The position numbers and the translations under genes are program-made. A DNA stretch of 17,500 bases from Chrysomallon squamiferum. Taxonomy: Eukaryota; Mollusca; Gastropoda; Neomphalida; Peltospiridae. The DNA is taken from assembly GCA_012295275.1 (NCBI GenBank), contig CM022676.1, positions 5,787,219-5,804,718 of the forward strand, written 5' to 3'. The notes below the pieces were generated by a model. The model saw only the letters and a list, made by a program, of their open reading frames with translations. It did no database searches and was not told where the DNA came from. Numbering within the stretch: position 1 is the first letter of the stretch; each line of letters opens with the position of its first letter. Below, in pieces: positions 1 through 8,710 of this stretch.

Positions 1-77
1 CATGCCTGACTCCATTGTTTCGCACTGTTTGTTCATGTGCCTGGTCTTGTATTAAAAATGCAGCAAACCTGAAAGAC

Positions 78-94
78 TTTTTTTTTTTTTTTTT
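78..94. repeat. Poly(T) tract, 17 nt
   Basis: An uninterrupted run of T seen directly in otherwise ordinary AT-rich sequence. The flanks from 1 to about 160 show no gene or other element that I can support. Confidence 0.9.
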
Positions 95-159
95 CTCTCC
101 ATTACCGTAATGAACTAAATTATATTTACATTAATGAGTGCATTGTCAGAGGTCATCTG

Positions 160-610
160 GGCCGAAAGATTATGGAAATAATAATAATATTTTTTCTCTA
201 AAATTTCCTAATTGCTGATTTAATAAATAAAAATGACTAATGATTTTTTAATTTCTGATTTATTAAATAATAAGAAAGATAAATGTTTTTTTTTTTTTTT
301 TTTTAAAGTTTTATTTATTAATTGCTGAACTTGAAGCAGAAAGATTTTGCGATGATGATAAATATTTTTAATTCTTAATTGCTGATTTAATGAATATAAG
401 ATAATTGTTTTTCTTTTCTAAATCCTTAATAACTGAATATAATTACTGAAAATATAGCTGTGAAGATAATAATAATGTTTATTTTTTTAAAATTCTTAAC
501 TGATTTATTAATTGAAATAGATGATAAATAATTAAAAACAATTTTTTTAATTGCTTATTTAAATAGATTATGAAGATAATGATTTTAATAAAAAATTTCA
601 TAATTGCAAA
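160..610. repeat. AT-rich degenerate tandem repeat
   Basis: A motif close to AATTGCTGATTTAATAAAT recurs at about 211, 251, 321, 378, 428, 498 and 550. The copies are 40 to 70 bp apart and have diverged. Between copies lie AGATAATAAT-like segments and T or A runs, including T19 at 286-304. The irregular spacing suggests an old minisatellite that has gained and lost homopolymer length. The minus-strand open frame across 479-667 is AT-rich repeat, low in complexity, and is not supported as a gene. Confidence 0.6.
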
Positions 611-716
611 AATTATACATTTTTTGACATTCGTAATAGTTGAATATATACAGGAATCATTTCTCAATTACTCTGGAAACCATTAATATTGTAATAGACT
701 GAGGTTCATTAAGTTA

Positions 717-772
717 TTTTTTTTATTTATTTATTTAATTTAGTTATTTACTTATTTATATTTATAATTATG
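717..772. repeat. (ATTT)n-like tetranucleotide tract
   Basis: Imperfect TTTA/TTAT tetranucleotide repeats run directly into the trinucleotide array that follows. Confidence 0.7.
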
Positions 773-1378
773 ATAATGATGATTACTACTAATAGACTAC
801 CACTACTGCTGCTACTACTACTACTACATCTATTATAAACACTATTCCTTTATTACTATTACTATTATAACCTTTACTCCTGCTATTACTATCACTGTTA
901 ATGCTGCTTCTACTATTACTACTATTACTACCACAACCACTACTACTATTGTTTATTACTACTACAATTAATATTGCTACTGCTGCTACAACTACTTAAT
1001 TATGCTACCAATACTTAACTACTGTTACCACTACTTAACTACTACTACGATCACTAAACTACTACCACCACCACCACTACTACTACATCTATTGCTACTA
1101 CTGTTGTTATTACCAGAACAACTTCTACTACTGTTACAGAATTACACCTACACCATTACAACTGCTACAACTACTACATCTACAGAATTATACCTACACC
1201 ATTACTACAACAGCTTCTACTACTATTACAGAATTATACCTACACCATTGCAACAACTGCTACAACTACTATTACTGCTACTACTGCTACTTCTGCTATT
1301 ACTACTCTTGTTATTAATGTTATTGTTATTATTTTTGTTGTTACGGTTATTATTATTGCTTTTAAAATAATAATAATT
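768..1378. repeat. Long degenerate ACT/ATT trinucleotide array
   Basis: About 600 bp of three-base units, mostly ACT (equivalently TAC or CTA) grading into ATT and TTA at both ends. Units drift by substitution, but the three-base phase is largely kept. This is why a leucine-rich open frame of 122 codons survives at 1002-1370 on the plus strand. That frame has no starting context or complex residues and is a translation of the repeat, not a gene. A 46 bp higher-order unit lies inside and is listed separately. Confidence 0.9.
1135..1275. repeat. Three-copy 46 bp higher-order repeat inside the ACT array
   Basis: TACAGAATTAYACCTACACC starts at 1135, 1181 and 1227, an exact 46 bp step each time. 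Each copy is followed by ATTACAAC-like and CTACTACT-like sequence. The copies differ at only a few bases, so this duplication is younger than the surrounding degenerate array. Confidence 0.85.
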
Positions 1379-1913
1379 ATTTTACACTACTTGGCAACAG
1401 TATGTATGTATAATATGGTTATGTGTTCACACATATACTGACACATTAACAAATTAAAATTAGTATTAATTCTTAAGCTTGTAACTGTAACATCAAAACT
1501 GTTACACAGTAAACATGTTTTTACCACAAGACACTTTCTACTTCACTGCCACACACACCTGGCATCCATCATAAATTTTTGCTAAACTTAACAATGTTTA
1601 CTGAACGCTAACTCAACAACGAAACCCCAGAGACACACAGAGAACAACAATTTCATCTCTTCCCTCTGTCTCTTTGTCACAGAGCAGCCATTGCCTGTAA
1701 TTAAGTTTTCAAATCTAACCCAGTTACCAATTTCGTTCTGACCCATAGAATTGTCATCAATCTTTTAAAACGATGTCACAGCCGATGTCAGATCACTAAT
1801 GACATCCCACTCCAGTCAGCAGCAACATCATCGGAGGCATCGTCGCCAGATCGTTCCATTGTCCTCGTTATAATCTTGGCAACGTCATCAATTTTCATAA
1901 ACGTGTCTGAAGA
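1379..1913. other. Complex-sequence island, possible conserved non-coding element
   Basis: More than 500 bp without microsatellites and with higher GC than its flanks. The stretch around 1665-1710 (CAGAGCAGCCATTGCC, then TGTAATTAAG) and the stretch around 1770-1880, rich in GATGTCA/ATCATCG-like words, are the most complex parts. I find no open frame worth calling and no recognisable RNA. Because it is free of the repeats that fill its surroundings, it could be under constraint. Only alignment to a related species would show this. Confidence 0.3.
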
Positions 1914-2040
1914 TTTTTTTTGGCAATTCTGTTGTTATCCTAAAGATTTCTTTCCTTTTTTTTTTTGTTTTACTGTGTTATTATTTTTATTATTATTTTT
2001 TTGTTAATTTTTTTTGTTTTTTTTTTTTTTTTCATCAATG

Positions 2041-2075
<35 letters not shown>
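1914..2075. repeat. T-rich block ending in a (TCA)n microsatellite
   Basis: Runs of T broken by single bases fill 1914-2032. A pure TCA repeat of 35 bp follows at 2041-2075. The sequence from 2076 to 2249 is ordinary AT-rich DNA with no supported feature. Confidence 0.9.
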
Positions 2076-2249
2076 TTCTGCTAATTTGGTGAAGAGTTTT
2101 CTACCCGTGATTTATTGAGGATTAATTGTTGATATAATGTTGTCTTTTAATAGTTTTGAGTTAACTTTCTTGTACACCCATTCAACCAATGTTGGTCAGG
2201 TAATTGAGTGTTTTGTTCAGTGCGGTGATTATGATGATGGAGTTGTGTG

Positions 2250-2266
2250 AAAAAAAAAAAAAAAAA
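2250..2266. repeat. Poly(A) tract, 17 nt, with A-rich sequence after it
   Basis: A pure A run, then CCCAC and further A runs to about 2345. The plus-strand open frame at 2204-2431 is lysine-rich only because of these A runs. Confidence 0.85.
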
Positions 2267-2461
2267 CCCACAAAAAAAATGTTGAATAATAAATTTTACA
2301 AAAAAAAACACACGAAAGGAAGAAAAAGAACTGAAAAGAGTGAAAGAGAAAATGAAATAAATAAAGCTGATGAAATGAGAGGGTTTTTTGGGTGTTGTTT
2401 TTTTTTGTTATTTTTCAATACAGGCAATTGAACTTGAATGGTTATGTGTTGAATAAGCTTT

Positions 2462-2465
<4 letters not shown>

Positions 2466-2500
<35 letters not shown>

Positions 2501-2536
2501 TGTATATTTTGCAAATGAATGAATGAATGAATGAGA
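2466..2536. repeat. (GA)n and (GAAT)n compound microsatellite
   Basis: A 33 bp pure GA repeat at 2466-2498 is followed by GTGT and then an AATG tetranucleotide repeat at about 2514-2534. On the minus strand this reads as alternating Leu/Ser in two open frames, which are artefacts. Confidence 0.93.
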
Positions 2537-2725
2537 TAATGCAAGAGTGAGAGATGCAGACACAGATCAGAATGAATGAAAGAAGGTAGAAGAGTGATAA
2601 AAGAAGAATAAATGTAACAAAAATAAAAAACATAAGAAGGAGAAAAATAAAGATAGATATATTGTCAGAGAGATTATAGAGAGAGCGAGAGAGAAACAGA
2701 GAGAATCAGACAGACAGTCAGGAAA
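2537..2725. repeat. Purine-rich tract
   Basis: The plus strand is almost entirely A and G, with GAAA, AGAG and CAGACAGACAG-like words. It is probably decayed GA/GAAA repeat. No gene is visible. Confidence 0.6.
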
Positions 2726-2779
2726 ACTAGATGCAAAAGAAATACAATAATGATAGCTTTATAAAATGTTCCCATAAAG

Positions 2780-2873
2780 TTTTTTTTTTTTTTTTCTTTT
2801 TCTCTCCTCTGTTTATGATTATTTTATTCTTCAAAAGAATATTGACTAACAAAGTAACAAAAAAAAAAAAAAA
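2780..2873. repeat. Poly(T) and poly(A) tracts about 65 bp apart
   Basis: A T16 run at 2780-2795 and an A15 run at 2859-2873 flank TCTCTCCTCTG and short unique sequence. The two runs are complementary and could pair, but homopolymers are so common here that this means little. Confidence 0.8.
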
Positions 2874-2879
2874 GAAATT

Positions 2880-3115
2880 AAATTCCTAACAAATGACTGG
2901 GAAGTGTGACTGTTGCATACCAGGAATATCTCACAGATATCCGATGATACATTTTGTATAACGCAGGCGGCCATTTTTTCAGGTTTATGTCAAACAAGTC
3001 ACATGTGAGAGAAAAAAAAAGAGTTATAAAACTGCGTGACGTACAAATTGATGTCGTCCAGGTTAACAGTTAATAAGATATCAGTTTTTATACTCGACTA
3101 TTCAAAAATTCCATA
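2880..3115. other. Complex-sequence island with E-box and CRE-half motifs
   Basis: Repeat-poor sequence of about 235 bp. Seen directly: GCGGCCATTTT near 2965, which resembles a YY1 site; the palindrome CACATGTG at 3000-3007, an E-box; TGACGTAC at 3037-3044, a CRE half-site; and GGTTAACAGTTAATAAG at 3060-3076, like an HNF1 half-site pair. Single motifs of this size occur by chance, so the regulatory reading is inference. No open frame is supported. Confidence 0.25.
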
Positions 3116-3119
3116 CCAC

Positions 3120-3260
3120 CAATAAAAAAACAATAAAAAATAAAAAATAAAAATATCTGTTATTCATACTGCGTTTCTCACTCGTGTAAAAAGATCCTTT
3201 TTCAAAGCTTGAATCAAAATGATAAATAAAAATAAATAAATAATAATAATGAATGATAAA
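3120..3260. repeat. A-rich (ATAAA)n and (AAAT)n tracts
   Basis: Imperfect AATAAAA and AAATAAAT repeats, seen mainly at 3120-3158 and 3219-3250, with ordinary sequence between. Confidence 0.7.
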
Positions 3261-3290
3261 AATTATGATGATATTAATAATACAAATAAT

Positions 3291-3325
3291 AGCGATGATG
3301 ATGATATCCCTTGTTTGCTGAAATC

Positions 3326-3357
<32 letters not shown>

Positions 3358-3395
3358 ATCCCTTGTTTGGTTGAAATCATGATGATGATGATATC
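3291..3395. repeat. (ATG)n microsatellite with a duplicated unique spacer
   Basis: Three ATG/GAT runs are separated by two copies of a spacer beginning GATATCCCTTGTTTG and ending TGAAATCAT. GATATC starts at 3303, 3355 and 3390. The spacers differ by one or two bases, so the whole unit (spacer plus repeat) has duplicated. Different run lengths explain the 52 and 35 bp steps. Confidence 0.85.
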
Positions 3396-3640
3396 TTTTC
3401 TTTATGTTAAATGACTGACTGTGAGTTTAAACACCCATTTTCAAAGAATCAGACAATCAATTAAAAAACAAATTCTTTATTTGCTCAGATGTTAAGCTAC
3501 TGATTCACATATAATCTATTTCAAATATACCTAAATAAATGATTAATATATATGTAAAAATGTCTCTCGTTCACTAGATATAAATTTTTTAAAAGACACA
3601 CTTTCAGCATACCAAATAAAAAGAAAATTAAAAATAAAAT
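3396..3640. other. AT-rich unique sequence
   Basis: No repeat array, open frame or RNA that I can support. Ordinary AT-rich filler. Confidence 0.4.
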
Positions 3641-3880
3641 TTACAAAGCCTCTCTTTGGGTCACCTCAACAGTTGTGATAACATTTTGCTAAGGATTATG
3701 GGATTGTCATAAGACACAACAGCGTGCTATTTGTTCTTCTGGGTCGGGGCAACTTCTGGGCGTGTTTAATCACCAGCCCCACCCTCCTAATCAGCTGGGC
3801 AGCTCATGTTTATCATCTCCAAATACTACTAGTCTGACAGCCAGTTCCAATTAATTATAATGTAGGGGAGGGGGGGAGCT
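3640..3880 (+). promoter_or_regulatory. Island A: candidate conserved regulatory element
   Basis: A GC-richer, repeat-free stretch of about 240 bp between AT-rich flanks. Motifs visible in order: AGCCCCA at 3775-3781, ATCAGCTG at 3790-3797 (an E-box, CAGCTG, inside), and CAATTAATTAT at 3848-3858 (homeodomain-type TTAATTA core). It ends at a G-rich run near 3864-3877. The same three motifs occur in the same order and orientation at 13311-13353. That E-box and homeodomain proteins bind such cores is established knowledge; enhancer function here is inference. Confidence 0.3.
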
Positions 3881-3990
3881 TTAAGATTGTTGGCAGTAAT
3901 TTATTGATAACCCTAATAAAGGGATTTAAGAGCGATCATAAGAGGAGAAAAATAATTTATGGGATGTTTTAATTTGTCTGAGGGTCTTTG

Positions 3991-4004
3991 AAAAAAAAAA
4001 AAAA
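3991..4004. repeat. Poly(A) tract, 14 nt
   Basis: An uninterrupted A run between two complex-sequence stretches. Confidence 0.85.
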
Positions 4005-4448
4005 TACCGTTCCAGCTGGATTGGGAAATTTGTCAGTTGTTGTTCTTGAATTTTTTGTTGTTATATTTTTGTATATATGAAGTCGTTGAGTAGTCTGCAG
4101 CGATTGTGGATGGATGTGAGGTAGTCTGAAAAGCAGTGGGATGTGGGGATCTGTCCTCGTTTGATGTGTTTGTTTGTTGATTTACCATTCCAACCTTTGC
4201 TCATAACATCTGTCTTGAGGACTATGGTTTGTCAGTGTATTGTCGGTGTCTTGCTTTAGAAACAATAGGTTCCAGATGTAATTGGTTATAATTTTTTTTT
4301 AACCTGTTAAACAGTGGGCTCCAGGATCCATCCTCCTCACTGGAATGAATGGCACACTTCATAATCCAGCTGAAAACATAATGATGACTGTATGAATGAA
4401 TATCTGTTTGTTTCATGTCACCTTTGTTTTAATATTAATTCTTCTTAG

Positions 4449-4603
4449 TTGACTGCCAGCTGTTTGTTATAAACTTTATGAAGATACAATTTAGAAAAGA
4501 AAACTGCTGGTCCCTCTTGCCTAGTCTGCTCTTATTGATGGGCTTTCATAAACTGATGTTTCAGTGGCTGGATATAACAGCACTTTTCATTGGCTGTCTG
4601 GAG
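4449..4603 (+). other. Weak candidate internal exon
   Basis: TTCTTCTTAG ends at 4448, an acceptor-like sequence. GAG|GTGAGTG at 4601-4610 is a strong donor-like sequence. The 155 bp between them stay open in one frame (two leading bases, then 51 codons) and encode a hydrophobic, Leu-rich peptide containing an in-frame Met at 4478. I recognise no domain. An open stretch of this length is expected by chance in many places, and no partner exons are visible, so this is a low-confidence call. Confidence 0.1.
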
Positions 4604-4622
4604 GTGAGTGAGCCAATCAAAA
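4584..4622. promoter_or_regulatory. Inverted pair of CCAAT-box motifs
   Basis: TTTTCATTGGCT at 4584-4595 and AGCCAATCAAAA at 4611-4622 are reverse complements except for one base. The spacer is 15 bp. Each arm carries an AGCCAAT core, the NF-Y consensus in established literature. The donor-like GTGAGT lies in the spacer. Function is inference. Confidence 0.35.
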
Positions 4623-4672
4623 TGCAGGAAACATTTGATTTTAAAAATGGCTTACTTGCCACATTTTTAATG

Positions 4673-4865
4673 TAGTTTTCATGATATTTATCATTATCAT
4701 ACAGTTCTTTTTGTTTTACATTTTTTTTTTTTTAAATTTAATAATAAAAATAATAATAATAATTGTGCAGTTTTCATTGTATTTATCATTATACAATTAA
4801 TAATAATTTTATTATTATTATTATTTTGTTGTAATTACCACTGTTAGTTTGGTATTATTATCTTC

Positions 4866-4898
<33 letters not shown>

Positions 4899-4900
4899 AT
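4673..4900. repeat. AT-rich simple repeats with a diverged duplication
   Basis: GTAGTTTTCATGATATTTATC near 4672 reappears as GCAGTTTTCATTGTATTTATC near 4768, about 96 bp later. AATAAT and TTATTA runs (4741-4826), T13 at 4721-4733 and a TTAT tetranucleotide run at 4868-4896 fill the rest. The AAT run and the following ATT run are complementary and could form a hairpin. Confidence 0.7.
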
Positions 4901-5465
4901 TCTCTATGTTTCAATAGGGTTAGCAGACACATATTTTAATTTTTGAAAAGATAACCAGTGTTTATTAAACACGATTTTTCCCCAGAATAAAACTTTTATC
5001 TTTGACAGTGGCATTGATAAATTTTTCTTAGCAACAAAATATACAATTTAATAGAATTCATTTCAGATATCATTTTATAAATGTGTGAATTTAGCTTCTT
5101 TTTATCTGTCTTTAGACTAGTAAAAAAAAAAAAAAAGAATTTAAAAAGAAGTATATAGGTGTTAGAAAGAATATAAAATAGAAGAAAAATTGTAGAAAAA
5201 GAAAAAATGGCAGGAATATCTTTTTTTTTATTTTTTGTGTTGTTTTTTGGTTTTTTTTTGGTGTATGGAATTTGAAAATATGTCAAGATTGATATTTCAT
5301 TTAAAATTTTTTTTTTTTTTAAGAAGTATTGTAATGGTGAAAATTATTTTTTGGTTTAATTTTCCTGAATTTAAAAAATATATATATAAATGTTTTAGGA
5401 AAATTCAAAAAAATAAAAAATTTAAACTCCCTCTGACAAAATAATTTTTTGAAATTTGAAAATTA
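4901..5465. repeat. AT-rich sequence with homopolymer tracts
   Basis: A15 at 5122-5136, T-rich sequence at 5221-5260 and T14 at 5307-5320 punctuate AT-rich DNA. Two open frames here (4996-5286 minus and 5235-5444 plus) are Phe/Lys-rich because of these tracts and are not genes. Confidence 0.6.
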
Positions 5466-5477
5466 ATAAGGATGGAT

Positions 5478-5560
5478 TCACATATGCATGCACACATTCG
5501 AACACATACTTATGCTCAAACATGCATGCTCACTCATACACATGCATTGCACACACAACG
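5478..5560. repeat. Decayed CA repeat with ATGCATGC palindromes
   Basis: Alternating purine-pyrimidine sequence with CATGCATGCACACA, ACATGCATGCTCAC and ACACATGCATTGCACACACA words. It looks like an old CA array broken by substitutions. Such alternation can favour left-handed DNA, which is general knowledge and not shown here. Confidence 0.6.
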
Positions 5561-5581
5561 AATTTGTACCATTCATTGATC

Positions 5582-5652
5582 CACTTTAGGAAGGTTTGAA
5601 CCATCAGCCAACCAGATATCAGACCTGTGGTTTAACCACTGACCTCTCACAC
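5582..5652 (-). mobile_element. tRNA-like SINE head (remnant)
   Basis: Read on the minus strand, this begins GTGAGAGGTCAGTGGTTAAA, resembling a tRNA D-arm with its pol III A box. It continues through ACAGGTCTGATATC (anticodon-arm-like) to GGTTCAAACC, which is one base from the pol III B box GGTTCGANNCC (plus-strand 5593-5602). The A to B distance suits a tRNA-derived promoter. No intact cloverleaf with acceptor pairing is obvious, so this is a SINE head or tRNA pseudogene. No tail or target-site duplication could be assigned with confidence. Confidence 0.55.
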
Positions 5653-5689
5653 ATACTTCTGTTTAATTCAGAGATTCAAAAATATTAAA

Positions 5690-5725
5690 ATTAAAAATAA
5701 ATGTAAAAATCCCCCAAAGTATTAA

Positions 5726-5763
<38 letters not shown>

Positions 5764-5996
5764 TAATAGTAATAATAATAATAGTTTTAAAAAATTCCCA
5801 AATGTAATAATAATAATAATAATAATAATAGTAAAAAATTACCCAAAATATAATAATAATAATAGTAGTAATAATAATAATAATAATAGCAAAAAAAAAC
5901 CCAAAGTATTAAAATAATAATAATAGTAAAAAATTACCTAAACTATAATAATAATAATAGTAATAATATTAATAATAGTATTAATAATAATAGTAG

Positions 5997-6028
<32 letters not shown>

Positions 6029-6264
6029 ATAATAATAATAATAGTAATAATAATAACAATAACATTAAATACAATAATAATAATAATAACAATAAATACA
6101 ATAATAATAATAATAATAGTAATAACAACAATAATAAAAATAATAACAATAATAACAACAACAACAACAACAATAATAATAATAACAATAATAGTAATAA
6201 TAATAATAATAATAATAACAATAATAACAATAACAACAATAATAATAATAACAACAATAGTAAA
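5690..6264. repeat. Long AAT trinucleotide array with an interspersed spacer motif
   Basis: About 560 bp of AAT units with AGT and AAC variants, pure over long stretches. In the first 250 bp, five diverged copies of a spacer like AAAAATTACCCAAAATAT sit at about 5704, 5789, 5833, 5890 and 5927. The minus-strand open frames at 5943-6317 (almost pure Leu) and 6065-6304 (Tyr/Cys) are translations of the array. Confidence 0.95.
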
Positions 6265-6620
6265 CTACGCAATGCATCATGAAGAGCACGTTTGCAAAAC
6301 TCATTTACCTTTTCCATCTTACCAATATTTAAACGCCATTTTCAAACAAGTCATGTGTTGAAAAGCTAAATACGAGGAGAGATTTATTTAAAAACACATT
6401 TATCAAACCATCGGACATATTGTATAGTTGAGAGAGAGAGAGGGGAAAGAACCTTTAAAAAAAAAATATATAAATACAAAAAAAACCAGCAGATTTTGAA
6501 AAGGTAAAACATTAAAAGAAGATTTAAAAGCTCGCATGCAAATCTGGAAATGATGGGTAACGATATGAGAAATTTGGAACCAATTAAAAAGTTCTCATTG
6601 CAATCCTGCCCCATTTAACA
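6265..6620. other. AT-rich unique sequence with a short GA run
   Basis: Ordinary AT-rich DNA with a short GA repeat near 6430-6442 and an A-rich stretch near 6456-6485. The minus-strand frame at 6384-6614 has no recognisable motif. Confidence 0.4.
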
Positions 6621-6631
6621 TCACCCGCCCG

Positions 6632-6712
6632 TCTTTGAAGTGTAACGAGTACAGTGGTAAAGAAATTGATCTTGCGACCGCCAGGTTTTGAGATCAAATG
6701 CCATGAGAGTGT
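6632..6712 (+). mobile_element. tRNA-like SINE head (remnant) with T-rich tail
   Basis: CAGTGGTAAAGAAATTGATC followed by TTGCGACCGCCAGGTTTTG and GAGATCAAATGCC matches the layout of a tRNA-derived SINE: D-arm/A-box-like, anticodon-arm-like, then B-box-like sequence. The B box is diverged from GGTTCGANNCC. The T8 run and T-rich block that follow could be its 3' tail region, but they could equally be background. Confidence 0.5.
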
Positions 6713-6890
6713 TTTTTTTTAATTTTTTTTATTATTATTATTTTTTTTTTTAAAGAAATATTTTTCGCTTTTGTTTTGTTTTTCTTTTTTCCCCAGTTGT
6801 TTCTTAGGAGTGGTGTTTCAAATATTTTTACCTTATATTTTTTTCTTTTTCTTTTTCTTTTCCTTCTTTTTTGTTTTTAGTTTATTTAAC
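6711..6890. repeat. T-rich block
   Basis: Repeated runs of 5 to 12 T broken by single A, C or G bases, including TTTTTCTTTTTC-like pentamer or hexamer repeats near 6840-6870. Confidence 0.75.
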
Positions 6891-7154
6891 CTGTAGAAAG
6901 GATGTCATGCACATATTCAAACAGAACTGGTATGTTTCATGCTGTATATTTTTTAATAATTCATATTTCCTGCCAGTTTGTTGATTTAACTGACTAGAAA
7001 TTTACTGTTTTATTCCAGTATATTTAACAAAAGGCCTTGTTTGTGTTTCGCTGTCCATGGGAAGGTTGCAGTAAAATTATCCTTTATTGCTGTTTGTAAT
7101 TTGTGTGGATTTTGTTAAATTTTTAAAATGATGATGTTTGGCTTTTTAATGTCT
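6891..7154. other. Unique AT-rich sequence
   Basis: About 260 bp of mixed sequence, with no open frame, RNA or repeat that I can support. Confidence 0.35.
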
Positions 7155-7187
7155 CTGTCTATCTATCTAAATATATATATCTATTTA

Positions 7188-7254
<67 letters not shown>

Positions 7255-7255
7255 A
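7155..7255. repeat. Compound microsatellite TATC / TA / (CA)26 / TA
   Basis: TCTATCTATC is followed by ATATATAT, then a pure CA repeat of about 53 bp (7190-7242) and a TA repeat to about 7253. The uninterrupted CA run suggests a young, variable locus. Confidence 0.95.
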
Positions 7256-7880
7256 AATCTTCATCATAATTATTCATATTTCTTTTTTAATTTTATTATT
7301 CTTTTAGATTTAGTTTAAATTTGCAAAACTAGGTTCATTTAATGAAACATTTAAAAAAACAGCCAAAAACAATAACAAAAGCTAAATTCTACTTTATTGA
7401 AATTGTTTTTCAAAATTTTTTAATTTAAAACCTCCCCCACAAAATAAGCCACCTAAATTCTGCTTAGTCTTAATTATTTTTGAAGAAACACTTACACTGA
7501 CAAAAAGCCTGGAAAAAACTATTTTGTTTCTGTGAAGAAAAGATCTGATAGTGTCCCTGTAGTATTATTAATAACAAAGATTATATAAAAAAATATTTCC
7601 AACACCTCATTAAAGTTTATTGCAGGAATTACAAACCTAGAAAAGTAATAAAATTTAAAATTGTCTGTCTGCCATATTGATTTATTCAGTCAAAATGTTT
7701 TTAAATTTTTTTAACTTTTTTTTTTTTTTCTTTTTGTTGTTGTTGCAGGTTTTAGATGTATTAATTTTTTTTAATTTTTTTTATATTGTTAAGTGTTAAA
7801 TTGCAAAAGATTAAAATTTTACATTCAAAATTGATTATTTACATATTTTTTTAATTTGTTCATATTTTTTTTTTTTTTTT
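7256..7880. repeat. AT-rich sequence with T tracts
   Basis: Mostly unique AT-rich DNA. T14 at 7716-7729, TTTTTTAATTTTTT near 7765 and T16 at 7865-7880 stand out. Nothing else is supported over these 600 bp. Confidence 0.55.
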
Positions 7881-7898
7881 GTTTCTTCACCTTAATCG

Positions 7899-8100
7899 GA
7901 TTCCATTCATTCATCCTTTCATCTTTCTTTTCATTCATTCATCCTTTCATCTTACTTTCCATTTATTCGTCCTTTTCGTCCCGTTTTTCTTCCTTTCCTT
8001 CAACTATCCATCAGTTGATCAACCCATTCTCACATCCTCAACCATTTTCTCTGTTGTCCATTCATTCATCCCTCCCCCCATCTGTCAAATCCAAGCAACA
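7899..8100. repeat. Pyrimidine-rich CATT/CATC repeat
   Basis: CATTCATTCATCCTTTCATC occurs at 7904 and again at 7932, a 28 bp step. Decayed CATT, TTCC and CATCC words follow to about 8100. The plus-strand frames at 7856-8428 and 7879-8310 are Phe/Ser/Pro/His-rich translations of this pyrimidine strand and are not supported as genes. Confidence 0.7.
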
Positions 8101-8360
8101 AATCATCTATCAGATTTACAAAACGTGCTCTCCATATTTTTTTATTTCTTCTGTTGCTCAAGTTTACCCATTTTTCATGTTTTTGACCATGATAACCCAG
8201 CGAATCTTTCGTTACATCATTTCATATCAGCCAGCTCTCTGTTTACCTTGCAATTTTACGAAACTCAACACGAGGTTATATTTTCCAAACGATTACCTTT
8301 TTTTTTCTGATAATGTCCTATCTTTGCATGTCTCATATTTCTGTAATGATCATTATTTTC

Positions 8361-8375
8361 TTTTACAGGTAAGAA
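8361..8375 (+). promoter_or_regulatory. Candidate recursive (zero-length-exon) splice site
   Basis: TTTTCTTTTACAG ending at 8368 is directly followed by GTAAGA starting at 8369. A pyrimidine-rich acceptor abutting a donor is the arrangement known from recursive splicing in long introns. CTGTAAT, about 27 bp upstream at 8341, could serve as a branch-point region. Whether the window is an intron on this strand is unknown. Confidence 0.25.
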
Positions 8376-8429
8376 CAGATTTTTATGCTGTGCTCATTCT
8401 TTTTTGTGGTTGTATTCATCCTTCCTAAA

Positions 8430-8645
8430 ATAACCGATTTCATCATCCTTTCATTTTTATATAATCTGTCTAACCATACGTACATCATCTGTCCATTACA
8501 TGCATCCTTTCATCATAATTTTTGTATCCATTTCATTCATCCATATACCCACCCATCCACCAATTCATTGATCCATCCATCATCCTGTTCTTTTAAACTC
8601 TACCACAGATCCATCCACTATTAGTATATTATTCTTAAACTGTAC
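8430..8645. repeat. Decayed CATC/CCAT tetranucleotide region
   Basis: CATCC, CATTCATCC, CCACCCATCC and ATCCATCCATC words recur in a pyrimidine-rich strand. It appears to be a diverged continuation of the repeat at 7899-8100, separated by about 330 bp of more complex sequence. Confidence 0.5.
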
Positions 8646-8710
8646 CATCTATCCCCAAAATCAATTCACACATCCAAATCTCTCCATCATGATATCCTTT
8701 CCAATCTCAA

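Larger units (their letters stand above)
4080..4690. other. Complex-sequence stretch without a supported gene
   Basis: About 600 bp nearly free of simple repeats. It contains a possible but weak exon at 4449-4603 and an inverted pair of CCAAT boxes at 4584-4622, both listed separately. The minus-strand frame at 4222-4416 has mixed composition but no recognisable motif and no splice context that I can defend. Confidence 0.3.

Noticed and set aside
1002-1370. Plus-strand Leu/Thr-rich frame of 122 codons
   Set aside because: Translation of the ACT/ATT array with no start context or recognisable domain.
3291-3395. CRISPR-like array (repeat and spacer alternation)
   Set aside because: The direct repeats are ATG microsatellite and the 'spacers' are copies of each other; eukaryotic texture throughout.
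5593-5602. Functional tRNA gene at the B-box match
   Set aside because: Acceptor-stem and other arm pairings are not evident; fits a SINE head or pseudogene better.
5943-6317. Minus-strand open frame of 124 codons, nearly all leucine
   Set aside because: It is the reading of an AAT array in one frame; the array continues outside the frame and there is no complex sequence.
7856-8428. Longest open frame in the window, 190 codons, Phe/Ser/His-rich
   Set aside because: It starts in a T run and runs through CATT/CATC repeat; pyrimidine-rich strands are poor in stop codons. No domain or signal-peptide logic survives beyond low-complexity sequence.
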